Assembly (NCBI RefSeq): GCF_001634365.1 | Contig: NZ_CP014579.1 | Location: forward strand, 310,001 to 374,000 | DNA length: 64,000 nt | DNA from: Paraburkholderia phytofirmans OLGA172 | Lineage (GTDB): Bacteria > Pseudomonadota > Gammaproteobacteria > Burkholderiales > Burkholderiaceae | Direction: 5' to 3' | Shown here: in pieces, positions 41,425-53,107 of the stretch | How the letters are laid out: every line of letters begins with the position of its first letter | How positions within the stretch are numbered: the stretch's first letter is position 1 | Translations under genes and position numbers: made by a program | Notes under the pieces: model-generated | What the model was told of the DNA's origin: nothing | What the model saw: the letters and a program-made list of their open reading frames with translations, nothing else | The model's database searches: none

Positions 41425-42897
41425 TTATTGCGTCGCGGGTGGCCGCCGGCGCGGTGCCTGTGACGCCTGCTGCGGCTTGGCGGCGGAGCCGGTTCCAGTC
41501 GACTCGGCAGCGGAGCCGGCTCCATTCGACTCGACAGCGGTCACATTGTTATCCACTACAACCTCGACCACCGCCGCCGCGGCCGGCGCTGCCGCAATCA
41601 CCTCGGAAGCCACCGCCACCGACACCGGCTGGATCGTGCGCGCCCGCGAACTCACCACCACCGCACGCGGTTCGTTGTCGTAAATCACCGCCCGCACGCG
41701 CGGATAAATTTGCCGCTCCCACCGATGTCCATTGAACACGCCATAGTGCCCGACACCGGTTTGCACATGATGCGTCTTCAGATACGGCCGCAACTTGTCG
41801 CACATATCCTGCGCAGCGAGCGTCTGCCCGACCGCGCAGATATCGTCCTTCTCGCCTTCCACGGTCAGCAGCGCAGTACGGCGAATCTTCGAAGGCTCCA
41901 CAAGCCGCCCCTCCACCTCGAGCTCATGCAACGGCAGCGCATGCCGCTGAAAAACAGTATCGACGGTCTCCAGATAGAAATCGGCAGTCAGATCCATCGT
42001 CGCGAAGTATTCTTCGTAGAAAGTGTGGATCGTGTCGGCCTTCGCCGGATCGCCCTTGGCGCGTTCGCAGTACATGGTCTCGAACGAGTCGAGATGGCGG
42101 CTGAGGTTCATCGACATAAACGCGCTCAGCTGCACGAAGCCGGGATACACGCGACGGTGCGCCCCCGCAAAACCAAACGGCACCGCGCCGATCAGGTTCT
42201 CCTCGAACCACTCGATCGGCTTGCTCTTCGCCAGTTCGTTGACACGCGTCGGGTTGATGCGCGTGTCGAGCGGGCCCGCCATCAGCGTCATGCTGGCGGG
42301 CTGCGCGGGGTTGTCATCGGCGGCCATCAGCGCGACTGCGGCCAACGCGGCGACTGTCGGCTGACACACCGCCAGCAGATGCGCACCCGGCCCAATCGTC
42401 TCGGTAAAGCCCATCACATGCTGCACGAATTCGTCGAAGCCGAAACGGCCTTGGCTCAGCGGCACATCGCGCGGGTTGTGCCAATCGGTGACGTAGACGT
42501 CGTGCTCGGCCAGCATTGTGCGCACGGTGCCGCGCAGCAGCGTCGCGAAGTGGCCGGACATGGGCGCGATCACCAGCACGCGTGGCTGCGGATGCGAAAG
42601 CGTGGTGTCCTTACGGAAATGCAACAGCGAACAGAACGGCGTGTGCGTTGCCACTTCCTCGACGATCTGCACGGGTTTGCCTTCCGTCACCACGCTATCG
42701 ATGTCGAACGGCGGCCTGACCGGCGTAAGGCCGGCGAGCGTCAATAATCCGCAGGCCGCGCGTATCGAGCGTCCATGCGACGTGTCGCCGAGCGCGGGCC
42801 ACGCGTCGAGCGAATGATTCACCAGCGCTGCGCCGTGGCGCATCGGCAGCATCATGTCGGCGAAAGCCTGGTATGCGGGATATGCGAGCAGGTTCAT
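41425..42897 (-). CDS. phaZ: Intracellular polyhydroxybutyrate depolymerase
   Basis: 490 residues from ATG 42897 (the frame is open to 43002). It opens MNLLAYPAYQAFADMMLPMR like the Ralstonia PhaZa1 group. The nucleophile is a Cys rather than Ser, in LLAVCQPTVAAL at residue 178 (Ralstonia Cys183), with the conserved VYVTDWHNPRDVPLSQGRFG before it and His in TGVGHYGVFNGHRW. It mobilises stored PHB to 3-hydroxybutyrate. Odd feature: after about residue 420 a Val/Ala-rich tail with the duplicated run NGAGSAAES / GTGSAAK extends past the family core. Confidence 0.93.
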   Translation of the reverse strand: MNLLAYPAYQAFADMMLPMRHGAALVNHSLDAWPALGDTSHGRSIRAACGLLTLAGLTPVRPPFDIDSVVTEGKPVQIVEEVATHTPFCSLLHFRKDTTLSHPQPRVLVIAPMSGHFATLLRGTVRTMLAEHDVYVTDWHNPRDVPLSQGRFGFDEFVQHVMGFTETIGPGAHLLAVCQPTVAALAAVALMAADDNPAQPASMTLMAGPLDTRINPTRVNELAKSKPIEWFEENLIGAVPFGFAGAHRRVYPGFVQLSAFMSMNLSRHLDSFETMYCERAKGDPAKADTIHTFYEEYFATMDLTADFYLETVDTVFQRHALPLHELEVEGRLVEPSKIRRTALLTVEGEKDDICAVGQTLAAQDMCDKLRPYLKTHHVQTGVGHYGVFNGHRWERQIYPRVRAVIYDNEPRAVVVSSRARTIQPVSVAVASEVIAAAPAAAAVVEVVVDNNVTAVESNGAGSAAESTGTGSAAKPQQASQAPRRRPPATQ

Positions 42898-43116
42898 AAC
42901 CTTCGCACGAGTGCAGGAAAGGAAGGAGCCCGAATAGACGCAAGTCATGTGCCAATCATGCAGTCGCACCGGCGCGGCCGTCGTTGCAGGTTGGCATGGC
43001 ATTTGCGCGAGTCATGGGAACGGGCCGGAATTGCCGCGCTTTGGTGCGCCCGCGCACGGCAACGTGCACGCGCATCGTCAGGCGCCGGACGAACGCTTCA
43101 TCTGGAGGAGAATCGT

Positions 43117-43770
43117 ATGGCGAATACCATGCTCACCATTAGCAGCAAGAACTATTCGTCGTGGTCGCTGCGCGGCTGGCTGCTGACCAAATTCAGCGGC
43201 CTGCCTTTCGAAGAGATCGTGATGCCGATCGACGACCCCGCCGCGCGTGCCGAATTGCTGCTGCTGTCGCCATCAATTCTGGTGCCGTGTCTCTTTCACG
43301 ACGGCATCAAGGTCTGGGACACCATGGCGATTGCCGAGTATCTGAACGAGTTGAAACCGGAAGCGGCGCTGTTGCCGCAGGACGTCCGCGCGCGAGCACA
43401 TTGCCGTTCGATTTGCGGTGAGATGCATTCGGGTTTTGGTTCGCTGCGCTCGGCATTGCCGATGAATCTGAAAGCGCATTTTCCGGGCTTCAAGGTGTGG
43501 GCCCGGGCGCAATCGGATATCGACCGCATCGTGACGATCTGGAGCGAGTGCCTGAAGCAGTACGGCGGGCCGTTTCTGTTCGGCGAGCGTAGCGCGGCGG
43601 ATGCGATGTACGCGCCGGTGGTGACGCGTTTCGTGACCTACGACGTCAAGCTGGATCCGGAGATCGTCGACTACGGGCAGCGCATCATGGCGCTGCCTGA
43701 AATGCAGCAGTGGATCGCGGACGCGCAGCAGGAAGTGGAAGAGATCGACGAACTGGATGTGGAGTTTTGA
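43117..43770 (+). CDS. Glutathione S-transferase family protein
   Basis: 217 residues from ATG 43117 with GGAGGAG just upstream; the frame opens earlier but without support. Thioredoxin-like N-terminal domain with SSKNYSSWSLRGWLLTKFSG (Ser/Tyr-rich active-site region), LVPCLFHDGIKVWDTMAIAEYL (cis-Pro and glutathione-binding segment), then the helical domain with FLFGERSAADAMYAPVVTRF. The subgroup is a bacterial GST with no fixed substrate. Confidence 0.9.
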   Translation: MANTMLTISSKNYSSWSLRGWLLTKFSGLPFEEIVMPIDDPAARAELLLLSPSILVPCLFHDGIKVWDTMAIAEYLNELKPEAALLPQDVRARAHCRSICGEMHSGFGSLRSALPMNLKAHFPGFKVWARAQSDIDRIVTIWSECLKQYGGPFLFGERSAADAMYAPVVTRFVTYDVKLDPEIVDYGQRIMALPEMQQWIADAQQEVEEIDELDVEF

Positions 43771-43827
43771 TGACGGCGCGGTGCCGCCTTTCGAAAGCCT
43801 TGAGTAATATGGCGACGCATATTGCTG

Positions 43828-46245
<2,418 letters not shown>

Positions 46246-46292
46246 GGCAGGCAAGGCTCGTCGCGGCATTGGGCCGCATCATGAGCCAAGTA

Positions 46293-46319
46293 TTGACCTT
46301 CCCATCATGGGAAGGTCAA
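46293..46319 (-). promoter_or_regulatory. CueR-type operator/promoter of copA
   Basis: Perfect palindrome of 13-base arms, TTGACCTTCCCAT and its complement, around one central base. On the minus strand TTGACC and AATACT are 19 bases apart, the long spacer typical of MerR-family promoters that are twisted open by CueR with Cu(I). Confidence 0.9.
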
Positions 46320-46347
46320 GGATGTTTTTGGTGGCGCGCTGAAGCGC

Positions 46348-46467
46348 CGTCAAACGGGCCGTCCAACCGGTCATCCAACCGGCCGTCCAACCGGCCGTCC
46401 AACCGGCCGTCAAACGGGCCATCCAACGGGCCATCCAACGGGCCATCCAACGGGCCACCCAAATGCG
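46348..46467 (+). repeat. 12-bp tandem repeat array (nine units plus a degenerate tenth)
   Basis: Units of the form CGTCCAACCGGC / CATCCAACGGGC start at 46348, 46360, 46372 and so on to 46444, with a degenerate last unit at 46456. Two unit variants alternate in blocks. It lies between copA and the PaiB-like gene and is not coding in any supported gene. Frames across it give a PSN-rich repeat that is unlikely to be translated. Confidence 0.88.
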
Positions 46468-46574
46468 TTACCGACAGCACCCGGAATGTCCGCCAGTCGA
46501 TCGGGCTCGTGTCACAAGCTGCGGAACCAGGGCACTGGCGCTTGCGTCGCGCAACGGTTGACGCGCAAAGAAGC

Positions 46575-47270
46575 TCAGAATGCCGGCGGCGCGTCCAGCA
46601 TCGCCTGGCCGACGGCCTTCTGTTCGTCGCTGGTGCGCGCCAAGAGGGCTTCAGCCGCGCCGCGCCGGTCGGCGGCTTCCTTGTTCTGGCTGAGTTTCCA
46701 TTTGCCGACCAGTCGCGTGACTTCGATCTCGAGACCGACGATCGCCCCCAGCATCTGGGCGATGTAGTCGGCGGGCGCGTCGCCCATCTTCCAGGGCACG
46801 GGTTCGCCTGCTTCCATCTTGCGGGTGAGCCGCGCGACCAGGCCGCGCACGAATGCCTCGTCGTCGCGCACGACTATCCGGCCGTGCGCGTGCACCACCA
46901 TATAGTTATAAGTCGGCACCTGGCGATGCGTCTCGTGCTTGCTCGGATACCAGGTCGGCGAGATATAAGCGGTGGGGCCCTGGAAAATGACGAGGGCCTC
47001 CGGGTTGGCGGCAACCTCCTGCCAGACAGGGTTGGCCCGGGCGACATGGGCGCGGAGGATGCCGTGGGTTTGGGCGGCCGCGTCGCTTCCTGTGGAAGCG
47101 TGCTTCGCGTCACCCCCTCCGGCGACTAGCTTCGCGTCGAATTCAAATGGCAAATGATTCGCATCGAGCCCATTCGGCCCATGGGTAATCAGCGCACCGA
47201 ACGGCTGCTCGGCGATCAGGCGGTGGAGAACCTCTGGACGGTTCTCTTCAAAATGGGCGGGCATATACAT
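46575..47270 (-). CDS. PaiB-family FMN-binding protein
   Basis: 231 residues from ATG 47270 with CTGGAG upstream; the longer frame begins at a TTG. It opens MYMPAHFEENRPEVLHRLIA, followed by FGALITHGPNGLDANHLPFE, then PTAYISPTWYPSKHETHRQV and PTYNYMVVHAHGRI, all typical of PaiB, a split-barrel FMN-binding protein named from Bacillus as a transcriptional regulator. The molecular role in this group is not settled. It diverges from the lipoprotein gene at 47565. Confidence 0.9.
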   Translation of the reverse strand: MYMPAHFEENRPEVLHRLIAEQPFGALITHGPNGLDANHLPFEFDAKLVAGGGDAKHASTGSDAAAQTHGILRAHVARANPVWQEVAANPEALVIFQGPTAYISPTWYPSKHETHRQVPTYNYMVVHAHGRIVVRDDEAFVRGLVARLTRKMEAGEPVPWKMGDAPADYIAQMLGAIVGLEIEVTRLVGKWKLSQNKEAADRRGAAEALLARTSDEQKAVGQAMLDAPPAF

Positions 47271-47564
47271 AAAGCGCTCCAGATACAAAAGGGCGGCGAG
47301 TAATCGGGAAGGGCGGCCAACAAGGCAAGAACCGGCGCGGGACTAACAGAAATCGTGAACCTTACTGCAAATGGTGTCCGCGCGCGCATTGCAAAGCGCT
47401 ATTCCTACCTTTGTGCTTGCCTGGTGAGCAAGGATACGATACAACCCGATGTTGTCGGCACGCGAGCGGCGGACAGACTGCGCTCGGCGCCGGGAGGCCA
47501 CGCATACAGGTTCCGCCGCGCACCGACGTTTCCCTTAGGACCGCACGTTCCGCCACCTGAACGA

Positions 47565-48989
47565 ATGATAAAAAATCGCCAAGAACTGTTTTCGCTTCAC
47601 TGGACCTGCGCATCGCTCGCAGGCCTCGCATTTCTGGCTGGTTGTGCGTCGACTCCCTCCGCGACGCAAAAAACCACTGGCTGGATCAAAGACGAAGTCG
47701 CCGATTCGTATGTATTCGGCTATCCGCTGGTGCTGATGGGCGTTGCGCGCGATGCGGCGGTTGGCACCGGTCCGGGCCAGGCGCCGGTCAATACGCTGCG
47801 CCACGCGCAGGCTTTGCCGCCGATCGGCGCAGCCAATCCGCTGCTGGCGAGTCTCGATACGCTCGATTCGATCGGCTGGCTCGACGTCGGCAGCGAGCCG
47901 GTAATCGTGTCGCTGCCCGACTCGCATGGCCGCTACGTCGACGCCCGCGTGCTCGACATGTGGACCAACGTGCTGTGGTCGACCAGTTCACAGTTCACGA
48001 CCCGCACCGCTGGCATCAAGACGCAAACGATTGCCTTCGTTGGCCCGGGCTGGCAGGGCGATCTGCCCAAGGGCGCGTTGCGCGTCGACGTGCCGACCCG
48101 CAACGCATGGATGAGCGTGCGCATCCAGTCGAACGGCACCCGCGACCTGACGGCGGTGAAGAAGCTGCAGCGCGCCGTCCGTGTCGCGCCGCTGAGTGTC
48201 TACACCGGCGAGACGCGCTCGGCGTCGATTACGCCACCGCGCAGCAATGCGGCCGATGCCGCCGCCGCCGCGGCGGCTTCCGGCACACCCGCCGCGCAAG
48301 TTGCCGCGCTCGACGCGAACGGCTTCTTCAGCCAGCTCGCGCAGGCCTTGCCGGACAACCCGCCGACGCCGGCCGATCCGCATGCACTGAAAATCCTTTC
48401 CGACTTCGGCGTGACGCCCGGCGATCCGGTGAATCTGCCGAGCGCGCCCGAGGCGATCGCCGCGGGTCTTGCTGACGGCCACGAGCGCGTCGTCACACCG
48501 CCGTCCAATCTGCTGACCGGCAATGGCTGGAGCTGGTTCGGCGACGGCGTGGGCAACTACGGCCTCGATTACGCGATGCGCGCTTATGCTGCGGCGACCC
48601 AACCGGGAATCGGCACGAAGGACGATGAAATGCGCGCGGTCGTCACGCAGGACAGCGAAGGTCATGCACTCAACGGCGCAAACCGCTACGTGATCCATTT
48701 CGCACCGAACCAGTTGCCGCCGGTGCGTGGCTTCTGGTCGATCACCGCTTACACGAAAGACGGTGCGTTAGGAGAAAGTGCGCCGGGCCGTCTGGCGGTC
48801 GGCGATCGCAATGGCGCGCGCCGCAATCGCGATGGTTCGCTCGACGTGACAGTGTCGTCGGCGCGCGGCAAGGGCGGCAACTGGCTGCCGGCGCCGCGCA
48901 CCGATCTGCAACTGGTGCTGCGTCTGTACGCGCCGAAGCCGCAAGCTACCGACGGCAGCTGGCAACCGCCGGCCGTTGTGCGTCAATGA
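47565..48989 (+). CDS. DUF1254/DUF1214-domain lipoprotein
   Basis: 474 residues from ATG 47565. A lipoprotein signal ends in LAGLAFLAGCAS (Cys near residue 22). The DUF1254 part starts YVFGYPLVLMGVARDAAVGT and includes LDTLDSIGWLDVGSEPVIVS; the DUF1214 part near the end has RYVIHFAPNQLPPVRGFWSI and SLDVTVSSARGKGGNWLPAP. The middle has an Ala/Thr-rich stretch. Proteins of this pair of domains are common in Burkholderia but their function is unknown. The 3' end runs into the 13-bp repeat at 48984. Confidence 0.88.
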   Translation: MIKNRQELFSLHWTCASLAGLAFLAGCASTPSATQKTTGWIKDEVADSYVFGYPLVLMGVARDAAVGTGPGQAPVNTLRHAQALPPIGAANPLLASLDTLDSIGWLDVGSEPVIVSLPDSHGRYVDARVLDMWTNVLWSTSSQFTTRTAGIKTQTIAFVGPGWQGDLPKGALRVDVPTRNAWMSVRIQSNGTRDLTAVKKLQRAVRVAPLSVYTGETRSASITPPRSNAADAAAAAAASGTPAAQVAALDANGFFSQLAQALPDNPPTPADPHALKILSDFGVTPGDPVNLPSAPEAIAAGLADGHERVVTPPSNLLTGNGWSWFGDGVGNYGLDYAMRAYAAATQPGIGTKDDEMRAVVTQDSEGHALNGANRYVIHFAPNQLPPVRGFWSITAYTKDGALGESAPGRLAVGDRNGARRNRDGSLDVTVSSARGKGGNWLPAPRTDLQLVLRLYAPKPQATDGSWQPPAVVRQ

Positions 48990-49061
48990 ATTGCGGCAAT
49001 GAAGTTCGCCAATGAAATGCGTCGGTGAAGTGCCTCAATGAAGTGCCTCAATGAAGTGCGA
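48984..49061 (+). repeat. 13-bp tandem repeat array (six units)
   Basis: Units such as CAATGAAGTGCCT repeat every 13 bases from 48984 to 49061, beginning inside the last two codons of the lipoprotein gene. The fourth unit starts CGGTGAAG. A minisatellite that may vary in copy number between strains. Confidence 0.8.
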
Positions 49062-49292
49062 CATGGAAATGCATTACTGATATGCGTCACGACTGTGACA
49101 GCAATACATGAGTGACGCATAAATTAGCGCATATCCGCCGCTTCCTGCCGGCGGACATGCGCTGCTGTAGCGTGCAACAATGTGTAAGCCACGGCTCACA
49201 TTGCTATCCCGCGTAAGATTCACCACTTATACTGCCGCTTGCGGGATTTTCGTTTCGCGGCGGGCTTGCCGCCGCATTACCCAAGACCGAGC
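49062..49292. other. Gap before the DUF748 gene
   Basis: About 230 bases with no gene. It should carry the promoter for the DUF748 gene; no strong box pair was found. Confidence 0.45.
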
Positions 49293-52200
49293 ATGGCAAG
49301 CCTCAATAAAGCGTCACTCGCCTCTTCCATGCAGACCATGCGCGACGTCGCGCAGTCACGCCGCACCCGGCGTGTCATCGCGGGTCTGCTGATCTTCCTC
49401 GTATTGTTCGGTCTGCTGGGCTTTTTTGCGGCGCCGCCGTTGATTCGCCACATTGCCGAGCAGCAACTCAGCAAGCAACTTGACCGGCCCGCTACGATCG
49501 GCCGCATTGCGCTCAATCCGTACACGCTCAAACTCGAAGCCGATCGCGTGCATATCGGCGAGCGGGGCGGTGCGGGCGACTTCGTCGATATTTCGCGGCT
49601 CATCGTGCAGCCGTCATGGAGCTCGCTGTTTCGCGCGGCGCCGATCGTCGACGAAGTGCAACTCGATTCACCGCGTTTTCATATCGTTCGCTATGATGCG
49701 CAGCGCTTCAATTTCACCGACCTGATCGAAAAGTTCTCGAAGCAGCCCGCCAAGCCCGATAACAAGCCAACGCTCTTTTCGGTGTCGAACATTCGCCTCG
49801 AAAACGGCCAGATCACGTTCGACGACAAGCTACTCGGCGTCACGCATGTGATCGATCAATGGAAGCTCGGCATTCCGTTCATCGCCACACTGCCTTCGAA
49901 AACCGACATCTTCGTCGAGCCGTTGCTCCGTGCACGCATTGACGGCAGTCCGCTCGCTATCGACGGCAAGACCAAGCCGTTTGCAGCGTCGCGCGAATCG
50001 GAAGTGTCGCTGCGCTTCGACGGGCTCGATGTGCCGCAACTGATCTCCTACGCGCCGACCAGGCTGCCGGTGATTGTGCAGAGCGGCAAGCTGTCCACCG
50101 ATCTCAAGCTTAACTTCGTGATGGCCAACGATGCGCCTTCGTTGCGCGTGGCGGGCACGGTCGATTTGAACGATGTGGATATGCGCGATCGGGGCAACGC
50201 GCCATTTTTCGCCGTGCGCGCGGTGCACGTGGCTGCCGCGACGCTTGAGCCATTGAAGAGCCTGTATCACTTCGACGATATCCGCATCGACGCGCCCAGC
50301 GCCAATCTTGCGCGTGATAAGGAAGGCGTGTTAAGTGTCGAGCGGATATTCGCGGCTGCGCCTGCTGCGGGCGCTTCGGCACCGGCGTCTGCTTCTGCAC
50401 CGGCATCCGCGAAGGGCGCGTCGTCGTCCATGACGGCTCAAAACGCAGCGAGTGCACCTGTCGCGGCATCCGGTGCAAGCGCCACGGAAAAGGCCGCGCA
50501 GCCTCTGGATCTGTCGATCAAGCGTTTCGCGCTCAACGACGGCACCGTCAACGTTCACGACGAAGCCACCTCGCGTCCGGTCGATCTTGGCCTGCAAAAA
50601 CTGGCCGTCACGCTGACCGATTTCTCGACGCTCGCGACTACCCCCGCGCACTACACGCTCAATACCGGCTTCAAGGACGCCGCCGGCTCGCTCGGCGTGG
50701 CTGGTGCGTTCGGCCTTGTCGCGAAGACCGCTAACGCAAAGCTCGATCTGAAGTCACTGCCCTTGCCGCTGCTGCAGCCGTACCTCGACACGGCGACGGC
50801 GGCGCAAGTGGTCGATGGCGCGCTGTCCGCCAACGCGAACATCGGGGCGAACTGGTCGAAGTCGCCAGCGGCTGTGATGGTCACCGATACGCAGCTGGAT
50901 CTGCAATCGCTCAAACTCGCGGCGCGCGGCAGCAAGGAGCCGGTCGTCTCGCTCGCGCAAGGCCAGGTGACGGTTAAGCAGGTGGACGTGGCGGGACGCA
51001 CGGCCGATATCACCGGTGTTGACACGACCGGCCTGGTGGTCAATGCGCAACGTCTGAAAGACGGCAGCATCGACCTCGCCGCGCTCGCCGGTCCGCATCA
51101 GGCCGAGCAGCAGCGCACGGCGATCCATGCGGTGAAGAAGGCGGAGGCGGAAGGGCCCGCGTGGCACTACAAGATCGGCGAACTCAACCTGAAAGACGCG
51201 ACCGCCAATTTCACCGACAACACCACGCCGAATCCAGTGAAGCTGAGCGTGACGCCGTTGCAGTTGAAGGTGCAGCAGATCAGCGACGATTTGAGTAAGC
51301 CGCTGCCGATTGATCTGCAGGCGACGTTCAACAAGAAGGGCACGCTCGGCGTAAAAGGCGATGTCACGGCGACGCCGCTCAGGGTGGCCGTCAAGGTGAA
51401 TGCGAGCCGCCTGGATGCGGCGGCCTTCGAACCGTACTTCGGCAGCAAGTTGAATGCGCTGATCGCGAGCGCGTTGCTCAACGCGAACGGCGATCTCGCG
51501 CTGAGTCAGGCGAAGGCGCTCAAAGCGACGTACCGCGGCGACGTAGCGCTCGTTGACGTGCGAATGATTGACAAGGCGACCTCGGACCCGTTCGCAGGAT
51601 GGGGTTCGCTCGCGCTGACCAACCTGAAGGCCGACTACGACGAACACGGCACCGTGGTCGACGCGGGCCGCGTCACGTTCACGAAGTTCTATGGGCGTGT
51701 ACTGCTCGACGCGCAAGGCAAGCTGAATCTCAAGGACGTGGTCGCGCATGAAAGCGGCGCCGCGCAATCGCTGACACGCGACAAGAGCGGTGGCCACGAG
51801 CCGGTGCCCTTGACGCCGCAGGCCGCATCGGCGCCCGAACTGGCTTCCGCGCCGGTAACGGCGTCGTCTGCTACGCCCGCCACGGTCACTGCCGCCACGC
51901 CGCCGCAAAGCCCCGTCAAACTGCACTTCGGCCAACTGGTGCTGCAACAGGGCCGCGTGACGTACACCGACAACTTCATCAAGCCGAACTTCACGGCGAA
52001 CCTGGTCGGCATTCAAGGCACGGTCGGCGCGTTCGGCACACAATCGACCACCTCCGCGCCCGTGGACATTGCCGCGAAACTGGCGGCCAATGGTCCGCTG
52101 TCGATTCGCGGTACGGTCAATCCGCTGATTGCAAAGCCGGCGCTCGATCTGACTGCGAGCGCACACGATATCGAACTCACCAATCTCACGCCGTATTCGG

Positions 52201-53102
52201 CGAAATACGCCGGGTATCCGATCACCAAGGGCAAGCTGAACGTCGATCTGCACTACCAGCTCGATAACGATCAGTTGAACGCGAACAATCATATTTTCAT
52301 CGATCAGCTCACGTTCGGCGATCACGTCGAAAACGATACGGCGACCAAGCTGCCGGTGCGTCTCGCGATCTCGCTGCTGAAAAATTCGCGTGGTGAAATC
52401 GACGTGAACCTTCCGGTATCGGGTTCGTTGTCGAATCCGGAGTTCAGCATTGGCGGGCTCATCTGGCATGCCGTGCTCAACCTCCTGGAGAAAGCTGTGA
52501 CCGCGCCGTTCTCGCTGATCGCCAATGCATTCGGCGGCAGTGGCGAAGAAATGGGCTATGTCGAATTCGATCCGGGTTCGGCGACGCTTTCGGACGCTGC
52601 GGACAAGAAGCTCGACTCCATCGTGACAGCGCTGGCCGACAAGACGTCGATCCGTATCGATCTGATTGGCCGCGTCGATCCGGCGGTCGACGGGCCGGGC
52701 CTGCGTGCCCAATACGTCGAACGTGAGGTCAAGCAACAGAAGATCAAGGACGTGGTGGGCAATGGCGAGAGCGTCGATCTGTCAACCGTTACCGTGGATC
52801 CGAAGGAATACGACAAGTACTTGACCAAGGCCTACAAGGCAGCCGACTTCAAGAAACCACGCAATTTTGTCGGCTTGACCAAGAGCCTGCCCGATGACGA
52901 GATGAAGGCGGCGATGGCCGCCAATGCTCCGATCGACGACGCCAGCTTGCGTCAGCTTGCGCAGCAACGGGCGCAAGCGGTGCAGCAGTATTTCGAAGGC
53001 AAGATCGATAGCAGCCGTGTGTTTATAGTCGCGCCCAAGTTGAACGCAGATGGCATCAAGGACAAGGGTGCGACGACGCGGGTGGACTTCGGACTGAAGT
53101 GA
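49293..53102 (+). CDS. Giant DUF748 (AsmA-like) envelope protein
   Basis: 1269 residues from ATG 49293 (TTG 49239 is in frame). One N-terminal membrane anchor (GLLIFLVLFGLLGFFAAPPL, about residues 32-51), then long repeated beta-strand sequence with the AsmA-like motif ADRVHIGERGGAGDFVDISR and paired phrases such as LDLSIKRFALNDGTVNVHDE. The C-terminal part ends with an OmpA-like stretch (GYVEFDPGSATLSDAADKKL). Two Ala/Ser/Pro-rich linkers interrupt it near 370-420 and 845-875. Proteins of this kind span the periplasm and are proposed to move lipids between membranes; that role is by family, not shown here. Confidence 0.88.
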   Translation: MASLNKASLASSMQTMRDVAQSRRTRRVIAGLLIFLVLFGLLGFFAAPPLIRHIAEQQLSKQLDRPATIGRIALNPYTLKLEADRVHIGERGGAGDFVDISRLIVQPSWSSLFRAAPIVDEVQLDSPRFHIVRYDAQRFNFTDLIEKFSKQPAKPDNKPTLFSVSNIRLENGQITFDDKLLGVTHVIDQWKLGIPFIATLPSKTDIFVEPLLRARIDGSPLAIDGKTKPFAASRESEVSLRFDGLDVPQLISYAPTRLPVIVQSGKLSTDLKLNFVMANDAPSLRVAGTVDLNDVDMRDRGNAPFFAVRAVHVAAATLEPLKSLYHFDDIRIDAPSANLARDKEGVLSVERIFAAAPAAGASAPASASAPASAKGASSSMTAQNAASAPVAASGASATEKAAQPLDLSIKRFALNDGTVNVHDEATSRPVDLGLQKLAVTLTDFSTLATTPAHYTLNTGFKDAAGSLGVAGAFGLVAKTANAKLDLKSLPLPLLQPYLDTATAAQVVDGALSANANIGANWSKSPAAVMVTDTQLDLQSLKLAARGSKEPVVSLAQGQVTVKQVDVAGRTADITGVDTTGLVVNAQRLKDGSIDLAALAGPHQAEQQRTAIHAVKKAEAEGPAWHYKIGELNLKDATANFTDNTTPNPVKLSVTPLQLKVQQISDDLSKPLPIDLQATFNKKGTLGVKGDVTATPLRVAVKVNASRLDAAAFEPYFGSKLNALIASALLNANGDLALSQAKALKATYRGDVALVDVRMIDKATSDPFAGWGSLALTNLKADYDEHGTVVDAGRVTFTKFYGRVLLDAQGKLNLKDVVAHESGAAQSLTRDKSGGHEPVPLTPQAASAPELASAPVTASSATPATVTAATPPQSPVKLHFGQLVLQQGRVTYTDNFIKPNFTANLVGIQGTVGAFGTQSTTSAPVDIAAKLAANGPLSIRGTVNPLIAKPALDLTASAHDIELTNLTPYSAKYAGYPITKGKLNVDLHYQLDNDQLNANNHIFIDQLTFGDHVENDTATKLPVRLAISLLKNSRGEIDVNLPVSGSLSNPEFSIGGLIWHAVLNLLEKAVTAPFSLIANAFGGSGEEMGYVEFDPGSATLSDAADKKLDSIVTALADKTSIRIDLIGRVDPAVDGPGLRAQYVEREVKQQKIKDVVGNGESVDLSTVTVDPKEYDKYLTKAYKAADFKKPRNFVGLTKSLPDDEMKAAMAANAPIDDASLRQLAQQRAQAVQQYFEGKIDSSRVFIVAPKLNADGIKDKGATTRVDFGLK

Positions 53103-53107
53103 TGCGT

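Noticed and set aside
46348..46467. CRISPR-like array
   Set aside because: Units are only 12 bases and directly adjoining, with no spacers and no cas genes. It is a simple tandem repeat.
50754..52736. 660-residue minus-strand frame inside the DUF748 gene
   Set aside because: It is the Arg/His-rich shadow frame of a long high-GC gene. The plus-strand gene has a membrane anchor, domain motifs and normal composition.
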